DNA of 64,000 bases, from positions 16,837,704 to 16,901,703 of the forward strand of contig CM067521.1 of the NCBI GenBank assembly GCA_034509495.1, in the 5' to 3' direction. Origin of the DNA: Acestrorhynchus altus (lineage: Eukaryota > Chordata > Actinopteri > Characiformes > Acestrorhynchidae). Below the pieces are notes generated by a model. It did no database searches. It was not told where the DNA came from and saw only the letters and a program-made list of their open reading frames with translations. Each line of letters opens with the position of its first letter. Position 1 is the stretch's first letter. This document shows, piece after piece, positions 45,690 to 58,669 of this stretch. A program made the position numbers and the translations under genes.

Positions 45690-47565
45690 TCTAAGAGGAT
45701 TGAGTAAATCAGGACTTGTGGATGCAACCACTCTGGGCCATTTACGTAGCCTTGGACTGCAATGTCGGCTTCTCCCAGCGGCCTGTGAAGTAGCAGAGCC
45801 TCAATCCAGCAGCATCCGCAATTGGAGGAGGAGGAGGTGCGGCAGAAAGTGGAAGAGAGGCTGCCGTGCTGGGCTAACAACTAAGCTAAAGTCTAATCCG
45901 GGCAGAAGAGCACTTCCCTCTCATTTGCTCGTGAACATGTGGTCCTTAGAGAAGACATTGGCATCTGAGGCTGGATTTAACAGCAAAAGCACCAAAAAAA
46001 GCCCTGAATGTTCTCTACCATTCATTCAGCGAACTGCAATCTGCACATCCAGAGGGTGCTTTCATTGTGGCAGGAGACTTTAATCAGGCCAGTATGAAAA
46101 CTGCATCCTCACATTCAGCAGTATGTGAAATTTGCAAGCAGAGTGAAGAACACAGTAGATCTGGCCTACAGCAACATCAAAGATGCATTCAGGGCAACAC
46201 CCTGCCCTCACCTTGGCTCCTCTGGCCATATTGATCCCTGCATACAAGCCGTGAGTGCAAGTGAGGATCTGGCCTGTGGGAGCTATGGAGACGCTACAAG
46301 ACTGCAAGACTGTTGAAGGCCACTGTTACCAAGAATCAGTGGATGAGTATTCTGAGTCTGCATACATGCATACATCCTGAAGTGCATAGAGAACCTGAGT
46401 TTGACTAAAAACATCATGGATGACCAGTGAGGTATGTGCGAGACTGAACGAGTGAAACACCGCTTTTAAATCTGGTGACACTTAGGACAGCTAGAGCCAA
46501 CCTGAACCGGGTCATAAGAGTCACAAAGTGTGCTTATGGTCCAAAAAATGTAGGGTTTCTTCCAGGAGCCCTCAAACACAAGACAGATGTGGCAAGGCAT
46601 TCAGTCAATCACCGATTACAAAGTTTCTCCTCCCCCTCGTGAGAACATCAACTTCCTCGCCAAAATAAATAACTATTTCAAAACGTTTTAGGCACTAAAT
46701 ACCTGTGAAGAAATCCACTCCTCACCCCGACAAGCAGATACTCTGCCTGGATACAGCTTATCTATAAAGGATCCTGAGGAGAGTGAACACATGGAAAGCA
46801 GCAGGTCCTGACAGCATACCAGAAAGGGTGCTTTGGGAATATGATGATCAGCTGGTGGGGGTGTTTACTGACATCTTCAACACTTCACTGAAACAGGCTG
46901 CTGTACCATCTAAAGACATAATCACACCAGTGCCCGAAAAAATCACATTGTACTCTCTCAGTGATTGCTTCCCTTTTGCACTCGCGCCTATTATGATGAA
47001 GTGCATTTGAGAGGCTGGTAAAGGACCTCCGGTGTCATCTGTCTGAGCACTTCAAGGACAAGGCAGTGGAGATAGTCAGCAAAACCAGGTTCCTGGGGTT
47101 GCAGATAACAGATACTTTGACTTGGTCTACTCACACTGCAGCCCTGGTGAAAAGAGTTCAGCGGCGCATTCACTTCCTGAGGCAACTGAGAAGAGCTCAC
47201 CTGCCCCCTCTGATTCTCACCACCTTCTATAGGAGCATTATAGGAACCATATTGACCAATTGTATCTTGGTCTGGGCTGGAACCCGCAGCACCTGTGACT
47301 GGAAGTCCATTCAGAGAGTGGTCAATACAGACAATTATTGGGTTAAAAAATAAGCAGATTGTTTGAAGTGATCAACAAGAAGGGTGGAGCTACTCATTAC
47401 TGACAAAATTGTGTGTATGTATTGTGCCATTTGTCTTTACAGCTGTATTATTGCTACTGTTTCTGATCTACCCTGAGCCAGTGCAACGAAATTTCTTTTT
47501 ATTTGCACTGTACAGTGTAAACTTGAAGGACAATAAAGTTCATCTAAGTCTAATTAGCTTTGTAG
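45690..47565 (+). mobile_element. Internally deleted non-LTR retrotransposon (jockey superfamily, L2/Rex-like)
   Basis: Three parts of one LINE are visible in order. First, a basic region and endonuclease start: RRRRCGRKWKRGC, ALPSHLLVNMWSLEKTL. Then endonuclease fragments GDFNQ (about 46,076) and PHLGSSGHI (about 46,208; degenerate SDH motif). Next comes the reverse-transcriptase start [14 protein letters not shown] and [16 protein letters not shown] to MMKC. The catalytic palm including the YxDD-type motif is deleted. The C terminus resumes at EIVSKTRFLGLQITDTLTW and RRAHLPPLILTTFYRS. The 3' end GCAACGAAATTTC...GACAATAAAGTTC is typical of such LINEs. Frames are broken; it is inactive. Confidence 0.88.
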
Positions 47566-47569
47566 ACTT

Positions 47570-50190
47570 GCGAAGTAAGAAGTTAGCTTCAGTATTATTT
47601 TTGAAAAATATCATAAATTGTGTGATTTTATTTTTTACAGCAAGAAACACTGAAATTGTGACAAAAGTTATTATATACTGTGAATAAAACAGTGTAATAA
47701 ATTGAATTAAATCAATTTTTAAATTGATTCAGTGTACCCTTTACCAAAATACTGCCCATTCCTGTCAAGTGTTTGTGTTTACTGAGGAGCACAAGTGCTT
47801 CATTTTATACTTTGCATAGAAATTGTAACTGTAATGGAGACGAGAAGAGAGATATTCTTGTTCCTGTGAGACATGGCTCTTGTTAAACAAGGGGTATCAT
47901 TTAGAATAGAACAGTCCACCTGGGTGGAGGTGAACAGGACCTGGTCCAATCTGGCTGCTGTGGATAAGTGCCACTGACCTCATTAAGCGTTCCCCTGGCA
48001 GTGCATGGAGCCACTGCGATCAGGCTGACAGATTGCATGCAGACCGCCTTCTGACTGCTCCACAGAGCTTCACTCCTCGTTCATGGCTGACTGGGAGATG
48101 CCACTGTGAGCCAAAAACCCACTCAGTCACAATGAAAGAGACAGAGTCTAGAACAGACGCGGAGGGAGGACGAATGGGACAGAAGGAGAAACAGAAGAAG
48201 CAATAAAGTGAGAGAGCATGTGGCGAAATACTCTGGGACTTAGCTTGATGCCGTAAGAGAAGACTCTTTGATGTTCTGTTTGCCATCTCATTTTCTCAAA
48301 GGGATCAAAGTTTTTCATCTCTCCTGAGCTGGCTCAATAAAACATCACCTGGTTCCTGAGATACATTGACTGCAGTGATGAAAAAAGGTTATGATTGTTA
48401 TGATTCCAGTGAATGGGACATCTTCTCTTAGCATCCTCTGATGAAGGCATTTGAGTTTAGCAAAGGGTAGAATGAGGTGCTTCTTTCTCTGTCACATCCC
48501 ACAACAGGGAGCACCCCTAGAGTCTGAAATGCTTTCATTCAAGTCTGCTCCAGTTTAGCCTCTTTCAAAGCTTTGTCTTTTACTGGGAATCTTATAAACA
48601 AGCTATTGGTTTTACAGCTAAATGATTGCCTACATGTGTGTATATACACACACATAAATGTATACGTCCTTAATGCTTAAAAAGTCATTGTAGAACATTT
48701 TCTTATGTGAGGACATATGCATCATACAGAACAGACCTATCCATGGCCCTTTTCCCCAACACAGCCTCCATATTCAACACTACGTACTTATGTTCTCTGA
48801 CCTGCTTATGATTCACCATATTCTCCCGTCCACTGGGGCTGCTCTTTCACCAAATACACGTAACTCATCCTTAAGGAAGCAGAAATTCATACATCTTATG
48901 GATCTGGAGCTCATAAAAATAGTACACATGCTAATGATGTCACCTTTTAATTAAGATTGTAAGATTTTTTACTAAGGTTAAGGTTAGGGTTAGTGTAAGC
49001 GTTGGGTTCAGATCATAATTGCATGGATTACTTCATACACTTCTATGTTCAGGTCTTTTCATTTCTGTATGCTTGGGTTCTGTCTGTATTTCCTGCATAT
49101 GCACAGTGCTTTGAAAACATTTACTACACATTATAATACTCCAGAAATGTTCTTTTATTGCACAAAAGTACACTGATCTACAATGGACATGTGTTGGTCT
49201 GTCTGCAGATTTGTGCACATTTACAGATGTTCTGTAGGAGACTGGTCTGTTTTCTCTCTTAGACTTTATGCTCTTTCTAAAGATCAGTTGTGCTCGAATG
49301 ATGTTTTTGGGACATTATCACTTGAATTTCTTTCACATGTAAGGCCTAGTGTTTGCTTATATCACTGTTTACATCTTTGGATAATACGTGCACGTAGACA
49401 AATGTTCGTTTTGTATTCTAATCATACGCTCCATCTAAAATGACTCAGGTCAGATAAAGAGATTTGAGAATTATGTTTGCATCCTCTGGGCAGGGAGAAA
49501 TTGAAAACCCTATTTATGAAAAATGCAGAGCTTTCTCCAGGTTAGGAAAGTGCTTGTTTCTACACGCCTGATTTAGATACACTTCTAATGTTTGTAGCTG
49601 TTTGCATTTGCATTCTGGATGCATGCTTCTCAGCAGGCTACTAGTGTTGTAACTAATGTACTGTAATGATTTTGTGTAGGCTGAGGAATGGAAAATTCAG
49701 GCCGGTCCTTGAGGACAGCTAGTGTTTGAGATCAGAAATCATGTATTTGTTTGTCATTCTTACTCATCTTATCTTTAATGATGGCGCTTGGAAGACTCAT
49801 GATGCTGATGTTAGTTTGGCCATTTTGTTGGGTTTAAGTGTGAGATACAGGCCCTTAGTAATGCGTAATGCAGCAATACTGGAAGGCATTGTGTTAAACA
49901 TTTATTATACTATTTATTTGGGGGGGGGGGTTGCTATATATTCATATTGCTTCACATTGTTTGATACGGCAGTATTGTGGAGCACTGCTGATTCAAAAGA
50001 ATACTAACAAATCTTATACAGCCAGTTAAATAGTTTGTTTTTTTGTAAGGTGTTTATTCATATGGACATGGAGGTGGAGGTAATGGAACTAAACACAAAA
50101 AAAAATGAAGAAATGTCTTAACATTAATTAGGAAATGTAATTAAAAGAAGTGCCTTTTGCATGTGAGAAAGTAGTTAGGACACCCCCACT
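47570..50190. other. Intronic sequence without recognised features
   Basis: No exon, RNA gene or repeat family is identified. A short telomere-like string AAGGTTAAGGTTAGGGTTAG at 48,975-48,994 and a G run at 49,920-49,930 are the only notable local structures. Confidence 0.5.
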
Positions 50191-50198
50191 TTTATTAC

Positions 50199-50374
50199 TA
50201 CCGTATTTTATAAGCCACACAAACCTGGAAAATAACATATATAAGAAGAAAAATCTGCACCTCATTATAAGCCGCATTATAGTCCAGAAAATACGGTATA
50301 TAAGAAGAAAAAGCTGCATCTCATGGTTTAAAACGTGGAAAAAAGTAGCGGCTTATAGTCCAGTAAATACGGTA
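50199..50374. mobile_element. Palindromic MITE of the TACCGTATTT / CGGACTATAAGCCGC type
   Basis: The left end TACCGTATTTTATAAGCC is mirrored by the right end GGCTTATAGTCCAGTAAATA + CGGTA. Two internal copies of ATAAGAAGAAAAA.CTGCA(C/T)CTCA and an internal GTCCAGAAAATACGGTATA suggest a partially duplicated copy. There is no coding capacity. The family is abundant in fish genomes from memory. Confidence 0.75.
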
Positions 50375-50429
50375 CTTAAAATAAAAAATGCCAATGTCAA
50401 TAGCACATCAGCACATGATTGGTGGATTT

Positions 50430-51190
50430 TGAAAGAGGCTGTCTTATGCAAACCTCGGACATTAGCATGGCTTGCTCTTGATTGTGAGGTGTATCACCAT
50501 GGCCAGAGCTCTCCGAGGCCTACAGACAGGAACTTGTAAAAGAAAGATCTCTGAAAAATTAGAAATCAATGGTTTTACTTTCCAGAAAATAAATTACAAG
50601 TTAAAATACTGCCACCTTGACCAGGTCAAGCCATCAGCCCAACGTCAGGTGACACAATGCTTAAAGAATCCGTCAGCAATCCTATAATGTCATCATGGGA
50701 TGTTGAGGTACAGCATCTACCATCAGAAAGAGACCAAACCAGCTTAAGTGTAATGGTTCTGTGTAAGGCTCTCTGTTACAGGCAAAACGAATGCTGATCA
50801 TGGTGCCACTCTCACTCCTCACAGGCAAATGTAAATTCTCACCCTTTCACCCTTTTTCTTGTCACTCTGTTGTAGAACAGATTGCACCATCCACAAAGTG
50901 CTTCACAATACACCCCCCTCTAACACAAAGGCGAGACTAAACATAATTTTAGCTCTCCAACATGGTGGCGGTCTAATGACCTTGCTGGTTGCGAGGGCTG
51001 GAAAAGGAGGCCCAATAGCAATAGACCATAATGGCACACTGACTCATTTTACACTGATGCCCATCCTCCATTCTAAGCTGCTCAAGTGGCACAAGAGGGG
51101 GCTTTGTCTGCTGTTAGGTTTGCCCTGGCAGCTAGGGTGTCACTGTCTGTCACTGCGCCACCCTGACCTTTTGCAGCATTTATGCCAGGG
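50430..51190 (+). mobile_element. Possible Tc1-like fossil
   Basis: Weak resemblance: HHGQSSPRPTDRNL, then CTIHKVLHNTPPS and LQHGGG about 110 codons later, in the order seen for the Tc1 blocks KHGGGSVMVWG and surroundings. Stops and frame changes are frequent and no terminal repeats are seen, so this is tentative. Confidence 0.3.
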
Positions 51191-51229
51191 CTTTGGATCA
51201 TGACAGAGGTCAGCGAGAGCAGTAGACAG

Positions 51230-54200
51230 GGGAGGAGAGTTGACAGGCCTGGAGTCAGTGTTATTCATACTATTTTAGTTACACATGTGTGCTTGCTGTA
51301 ATGTTGCTTTTCATGTACTAAGTGGGATCAACCCTCAATGTAAATACAGCAAAGCAAGGAAAAACATGAGACACAGGGTGCCATCCTTGTGATAGCCTAG
51401 GTTGATTCTCGGAATGGGCAAGCTCACCACACGATGGCAATAAGAGTAATTGGGCAAGACTCATAATACTCTTCTACCTGTGTAACGTCTTTCATTTGAA
51501 AGACACCCTGGGTAAGAACGACAGATTAATGCACACATCGAGGTCCGCAGTGAGTGTTGCTTGTTTATCCGCTCTCTGTCTGTCATCAGAGCTATTGAAT
51601 ATTTAACAACTTTAGGCTCGTACTTCAATGACTGCCTACATTTGAACAAAGAGAACGTGTTGTTAAATGGCATTTTTTACTCGTTAGGTTGAATGTAGGG
51701 AGACACAATGATATCATAACCCCAATATCTGTAGACAGCTCCTCAAAATGACTGTGATGTTCTACGCTCTGTAATATGGAGAATAGCACCTCTATTATTA
51801 CTACTCTGGGCTCAGCATGCTGCGATTTTCGTGACATGGGTAGGACAACACTCTTGAGGACTGTGTAACGGTGCATAGCCAGAGTCAAACACCCTGTTTA
51901 CACATGGCATTTGCGTTAATTGGATCACGCTCAAAGTTCATTTGTCCACATGAAAATCCAGGTGTACGTGTGGCAGGGATGAGTTGTGAATGTAATATTC
52001 ATCTCGTCCACATTTAATAGAAGTGTATACAATATATACATTTACTGTGATTGGATTCCCTCCGACAAGCAGTAATACAACATTTGTATGAATGATTATT
52101 TCTGTGGATCATCATGGCTTCCCTCCTCTTCCTCTCGTGCTCTTTCTCTTGTTGTTGGTATGTTCTTATATGCATGCTTGCCTCAAGCTCATGCTTATGT
52201 TCCAGTAGTTGAGAGCAATATGACTGAGTCTGTTCCCTTGTGGTTGAAATGTCACATTTTGTTACGAGAATGTGAGAACCAACTATTGTTACACTTTACT
52301 CTGATCTGTTTACAGTCTTCCAGGGCAGGGCAGTTCTGATAATACAGTTGTTTACAAGAAGTAAATTTGAAATGATATCTGCACTGGTGTGCTTTTTATG
52401 CAGGGAATTAAAATCGGATGTCGTTTACAGGTATGTCGTGATGAATTTTTTAGAACTTAAAGTAAAATTGGATGTTATCTTTTGACACTGGGAGTGAACA
52501 GAATCCTGTCAAAGTACATCCAGATACTATCTGCATGCACAGTTTATATTAATGCCTATAATATATTAGAATATGAAATATTAAGTATATGAAATCCTTT
52601 AATATTACTCTACTGCCTCAGTCCACATACTTCTTTCACTTCAGATTCTGCACAGATTATTCACAAATGTAAGCCTTTTTGTGGCATACACTTCCTGACT
52701 GTAGAGGGAGCCCAGTTTAAAAACAATGACATTAAACAAAGCTTTAGATTTGACCAATATTTCACACCTGATATTTGATTGCATATTTATGACTGTTTCT
52801 GCCTTTTTGCACAAGTTACCGTCACATTGATGGTGAAGCATGCTGTCAATTAATCACTTATAACTGTGAAAGGAACATTCAACATACAGTGAGATGTAGT
52901 TATGTTAACGAGGATTCAAGAGATGAGCATTTCAGTTATATATTGCTATGGCTTCTAGTTAATTATTAGCCGTACTGCATTTCTTTCAATTGATCAACAG
53001 TTTTATTGATTAGTTGATTAGTTGCTATTGATTGTCAACTAATCGAAGCTCTCCATATAGCTATACATCATGCTGACGACCATACTGTCTCGTTCTATAA
53101 CACCATAACAGCATAATATTGAAAATTAATTTTCGTGTGTAATAATAATCTGTGTATTATGTGCATTAATATTATATGAAGAGATTCTTTTCCATGATGG
53201 GAAAAAGATGGCCAGTTATGAGCCTTCACATTCTAGCTGGGTAGTGATGCAGATACACTGACACTTTAGGGAAGATAATCATGGGAAAATCAATAGCTCC
53301 CAGTATGGGGGTGAAAAACAGCAACACTTTGACTCTTTGTCCTTCCTCATCCCCCACCTAGCAGAGAAAACAAGTGACACAAAAGCTAAGCACAAAGTTG
53401 CTCAGTCAGGAATGCTTGTGTGGCACATTCCGCATGCCCGTCTACTCAGATCCCAACATTGCGTAATCTCCCGAGTCTGGCACTGCTACATTGCCCCACA
53501 GCCTCACTGAGAAAAGTGAACCCCTTTATTTAAACGTGCAGTACGCCCACCTGTCGCCAGTGTCTGTAGTCGGGTGGCTCAGAGGCCTGCGCGGCGCATT
53601 CTTCCATCATTCCTTAGACAGGCATGGGGAGAAAAAAAATTGGTCAAAATGAGGAAAAATGTTATGCAAATAAAGGTAGCTTTGGGGTCTTGTGCATCTG
53701 CCAGTTGCATAACTTCTCTCCTGGAAGAGAGGCTGCATTGTGTGTGGTGTACTGAGTCACGTTGGATAGGGCTGATTTCCTTGGTGAAAGCATGGGTTTG
53801 TGCAGGATTTGAACACAAGCAGGCACACATACACAGGCACACTGTGAATGGCTGGGATGTGTCTGAAACTGAATAAGTAATTGAATGAAAGCCCCGGAGT
53901 TTCTCACTTTGATTTCTGATGAAGCTCTTGTTGATTACCGTGAACATTCGTTTTTATGCACGTCTTTGTGCTGTGCAGAACAGGAAACCTAATTACAGAA
54001 TGTACACTTATCCATTGTAGCAGAAGTGTGTTTAGACTCAATAGACTAATATTTCCAGTAGACAAAACAAAACATCACCGTGTTGGTGTGGAAGGAAGAC
54101 CAGACTACGGGCCACGATTTGTCCTGAATTAATTTATTTATGATTTGTGTTGGGATTTTGTCACGACTGCATAACATTATTGCATGCCACACTCACAGGC

Positions 54201-54300
54201 TTGTATTTTGCAAACAGCTTAAGCAAGAATTATTCAGGTCAGTAAGTTGATCTGATTGACCGTAGCAGGACCCTGAAGGGAAATATGCCCCTCTCAAAAA
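51230..54300. other. Intronic sequence without recognised features
   Basis: No exon, RNA gene or repeat family is identified. A short palindrome-like stretch of ATTGATTAGTTGATTAG and CAACTAATCGAAG lies near 53.0 kb. Confidence 0.5.
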
Positions 54301-54307
54301 CAAACAA

Positions 54308-54326
54308 GCACACACACACACCCACA

Positions 54327-54385
<59 letters not shown>
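54308..54385. repeat. (CA)n microsatellite
   Basis: CA run of nearly 40 units with two CCCACA interruptions at its left end. Confidence 0.97.
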
Positions 54386-54388
<3 letters not shown>

Positions 54389-54389
54389 C

Positions 54390-55700
54390 TCTGATTTGTG
54401 ATATTATTTATGCCGTGGTATAGTAATAACATAATAATGCAGGTATACATTTTTAAAGTGCAATGAACTGATAATTTAAAATATTCAATCATTATTGCTA
54501 AATATCTGACATAAATAAAACATAAATAAAATTATACCACTGTTTTTAAAAAAGTCCTGACAAGTTGTCAGTGTGTATTTAAAGGTAAAGCTGTCTAAAG
54601 AAAACTGTAAGTAGGCTAACAGCACAGCATCAGAAAATGCTCCCAGCAGAAGTGTAGGTAGGATGTTTAGAGCCTTAATCACAATATGAGGGTAAAAACA
54701 AGGTAATTGAGGTGATTAGAAATCATTGTATTTACAAGCAGTAATAACAGTACATTCATAGTGTAAAATGCAGGAAAATCAGGAAAAGACAGGAAAAATA
54801 TTGTGTGATAGCAGCAGCACACCCACGTTAATGATAACTCTCCTTGCTCGTTCACATGGAGCTGGAATACGGCTTTAAAACGAATCCATTTTGGCTCACT
54901 TTTGTAAAATAGACGACACAAACATCTTGCAATCATCAATATTATTGAGGTCTTGTTTTGGAATTTATGGATATTATATTTATTGCAACAGACCCACTTT
55001 AATAATTCCAAGCCAGTTTATTAGAGCTATTATTAACATAATAAAAGTACAGTATTTGATGCTAAAACTATGCCTAAGAGTGTTGTGAACTAACGTTGTA
55101 CCTGTTCTACCTCTCTTACATACATCTCTAAAATGAGAGAATCAGTGGATATCACTAAAGAAAAGTAATTTTGGGGCATTCCCATTGGTTCATGCAATTT
55201 GAATGCAATGTAAAGAACAACTGCAGGCTTCACACATTGTCAAACAGTACAAAATGGAGATGCAAAAAAGCACAAATGGAGAATTTTTTTTTTAATGGCA
55301 GGTGAATATGTGGTATAGAAAATGTTTGTTGCTGGTAAAAAATTGCCATATTATAATTTCATTTGCGGTTAAAACGGAATGTTTTAGCATTTACTCCATT
55401 CCCAGTGACAGCCCTGTACCTGCTTACACAATTACACAGAGACAAGGCAGCTACTGTAAGCTTGCTGTGTTGCATTTGTCCATCAGAATTCTCTCCATCT
55501 AATCCTGCATAATCCCTCATTAATGTCTCTGCTCTCCCCACCGCTACCTTTTGCTGAAATTAACCACAGCTTGCCTGAGAGTAGCACATTGGTGGCATGG
55601 TGTTGAATCATTACAGTGATTGGATATAGATGAGTTAAATTGAAAAAACTGCACACACACACGTCTGTCACTTTTAAAGCCCCTGTCTGCTGATTTGAAA
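54390..55700. other. Intronic sequence without recognised features
   Basis: AT-rich sequence. No exon, RNA gene or repeat is recognised. Confidence 0.5.
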
Positions 55701-55712
55701 ATGATTAATGTA

Positions 55713-56100
55713 TTCACTGGATCTGACTGATGTAAAATGTTTTAACACATACCTTTAAAGAACTATGCAGGAGAAAAGGTTTGCTGTGTGCTTGTCTAGC
55801 AGCATAAAGCTGGAATTCCACCTTAAAACAGCGCCATGTTTACTGTCTCATACAAGTTCTGTACCATTTGGGGTGGAAAAGCTAATTCCAAGAGCTAAAC
55901 TACAGAATATCGTGTTGATGCAACCTGTACAAGAGATGTTCATCACAGGCGTGTGTGTTGATCACAGACAGACATTAAACTAGCTTGGAGCTTTCACTAG
56001 CACACAGAGCTTTGAAGAGCACCCAGGCCTTAAAGAAGTTTAAAGAAGCTTAAATGAGCAGCCACGTGGCTGGTATGACTGAGCTAGTGGAGCTAGTGGA
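55713..56100 (+). repeat. Unnamed dispersed repeat, copy 2
   Basis: Direct-orientation relative of 36,965-37,420 (see that entry): CACTGGATCTGACTGATGTA, GGTTTGCTGTGTGCTTGTC, AATTCCACCTTAAAACAGCG, then GCACACAGAGCTTTGAA and GCTTAAATGAGCAGC. Confidence 0.7.
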
Positions 56101-56734
56101 TTTAGGTCTGTGACGTAGACATATTGTTAACTCTGACTGGTTCTTTGGTCGACATTGTGAATTTCCCCACTGCAGGACTAATCAAGGATTATTTTATTTT
56201 ATTTTGACATTAGCTGGGCTAAACTTTAGACAAATCTAGGGCCAACAGGCAGAATCTATGGAAAAAAGTTTCAAAAAGCTCTACACAGAAAACATTTACC
56301 AACACAGGTTTTTGGTTTGTCAGTTCACTGTAAGTTCATCACAAAAACTACAGATAATTGATTGAAGATAATCATGAAAATGAGTATTCGGGCTTTAAGA
56401 CGCCTTTGTGAAATTATATATGTAAAGGAAAAATATTTTTCTGACAGTTTTACTTTACACTGAAAATAAATAAATATATTAGTGTTAAATGTTTGACTTT
56501 ATTTAAACCTATAGTTCCTGTATGCAAACACCTGCATAAATCTAAACTACTTTTCTGTGTGTTTATTGTATATGTTATTGTTTACTGTATCTGTTAATGC
56601 ATTATGTGATAAATAGTCACTGTCGCACATAAACCTATTATCATCATTCTTCCTTTTTTCCTCTTGAGATACAAGGCTTTTACTTGTGCAGCAATATGAA
56701 TATTTATTGACCACTTTTGGGATGAGGCAAAAAG

Positions 56735-56736
<2 letters not shown>

Positions 56737-56780
<44 letters not shown>

Positions 56781-56781
56781 C
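56737..56781. repeat. (GT)n(AT)n compound microsatellite
   Basis: About 17 GT units running into TATATATATAT. Confidence 0.95.
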
Positions 56782-56789
56782 TGGTAAAA

Positions 56790-58230
56790 GCTTATAGTTT
56801 GTGCACAACTTTAATATCACACTTTGTTTTCAAAGCATAAAAAAGGGTGAAGAGGCTCAAAAACCCAAACCACTTTGAGGGCATGTCTTATTTCATCAGT
56901 TTTAAGGTTTAGGACGTCTTCACGTTAGTATCTAGCTTTTTAATTATGTCAGCTGTCAGTCAGCAATGTGGTTAGTGTGAACCACGTGGTTGGTCACGTG
57001 TGTTCCAGCCATATGGATGGCAAACTAACTGCTAGCCTTACACTCATTTCGTGTCAGAAAGCCAGTCATCCAGAGCTGGCAGAGAACGAGCCCATAAGGC
57101 TTGTCTGCGGCTTAATGTTCTTTTAAAAATGCTTTTAAAATAGATTTCCGTTGCTTCCTGGAGGCCACGGTTAGAAGGGGACCCCTTGCTGTGTGGCTGC
57201 TGGCTAGGATTGTGTTCTGTTTAATACTGTTCCTTACCCCAGACAAAGACAGCTCCCTAAAATACTGTGTATCAGTAAGCATTACCGTCCATGTTAGTAT
57301 GCTGATGGAAGTCTCTCCAATGACCTGAATTGAGATGACCATAAGGCAAATGAAACTGGCTATTAACACAGTGTGTAAACCTTTTTGTCTTTTAGAGGAG
57401 ACAGGATAATTGCAAATGGACAGATATCAAGGAGAATGAATGCAGTGCTTTTGAAGCTACATTACATGGGGGAAAAAAAATCACATGGTCCATTGCATGA
57501 TTGCATTCAGTGACAAGGGTGTTAATGACATGAGGATCATCAGCACTCTACCTCACCCCTAACACATCTCAAGTTTTGGATGGAGCGCTATCATTCCAGA
57601 GAACACAGTTGCACTGCTCTGCAGCTTTATGCTGTCCTATTATATTGGCAGTACTTCTCCGCAGGGGCTCGACAAGCTGTGTGTGCAATGGTTGCAAATT
57701 AAATTGAATTTATTTATTAGTTTTTACTTTATATGGAGTTTTGGGTCCAGACTTCTTCCCTGCATGGTTCAATAAGCTATGAGATAAATAATTAACGTAG
57801 GATTAAGACATGCTTTTGTTGTGACTGGGAGTTAATTGTAATTGAACTGAAGGCTCATCGTTAGATAAAAGAGCAGGTCTTCTACAAAATTCCGTTCATT
57901 TTTTTTCGGTTTGAAGGAACTTGTCAGCACAGTGTAATGTTCCAGAATGTGCCACAAATAATTCAAGTGCTCTGAAAAGTCCATTCAGATCTCATCATGT
58001 TACACAATATCCAGAGTGTTCTAATATCCTTGCTCTTCAGTTTTAGCCTACTCTGGTCATGAATAGGGCATTGCGTATGAATAGTTGATATTGAAGTTCC
58101 TAGGTTTGTGGATAGTGTAGTGGGAGTGTAGTGGTTTTTTTACCAATACTATGAAATGATTCAGGATGACATGGAAACATATTTGCCTGAATTTTTTAAC
58201 TTGGAAGAATTCAGCCTGGAACATTTTCGT
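56790..58230. other. Intronic sequence without recognised features
   Basis: No exon, RNA gene or repeat is recognised. Confidence 0.5.
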
Positions 58231-58239
58231 GTGAAAAAG

Positions 58240-58660
58240 CTTTCTGTAATGTGTGGTTGTCCTACTAGCCATGTCATAGTTTATGTGCATTCGACAGCTA
58301 AAGTGACCCAAATCTGATTTTCTCACCAAATCAGACAAATGTTTATGCTGTTCAGACTATCTTTTCATGGTGACATATCCCACTGTGTTTGACCGGTTCA
58401 TGCTCCCGAACTCACATGCACATGGAAAAGGACGATACTTCATATGACCCACTTCTCTTCAGCAGGCATTTAGGACAAATGTTGAATTGGATTAATGTAA
58501 AAGTCACATGAATCGTGATCTGACTGTTCAGTTGCATCGCTGCATATCAGATATGTGTCAGATTTCAATACCCCTTATGAAAGTGGCCCACAAATGAAAA
58601 AGAAAATGTCTTTGTCCAAAAAGAACAGATGTGGACCACTTTTACTTGTGAACATAAATT
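58240..58660. repeat. Probable DNA-transposon-derived repeat
   Basis: CCAAATCTGATTTTCTCACC, ATCAGACAAATGTTTATGC, GTGATCTGACTGTTCAG, ATATCAGATATGTGTCAGAT and GAAAGTGGCCCACAAATG form the kind of repeated AAATCTGATTT / TCAGATTT palindromic text found in fish MITEs. Ends are not defined. Confidence 0.4.
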
Positions 58661-58669
58661 TAGTTCATC

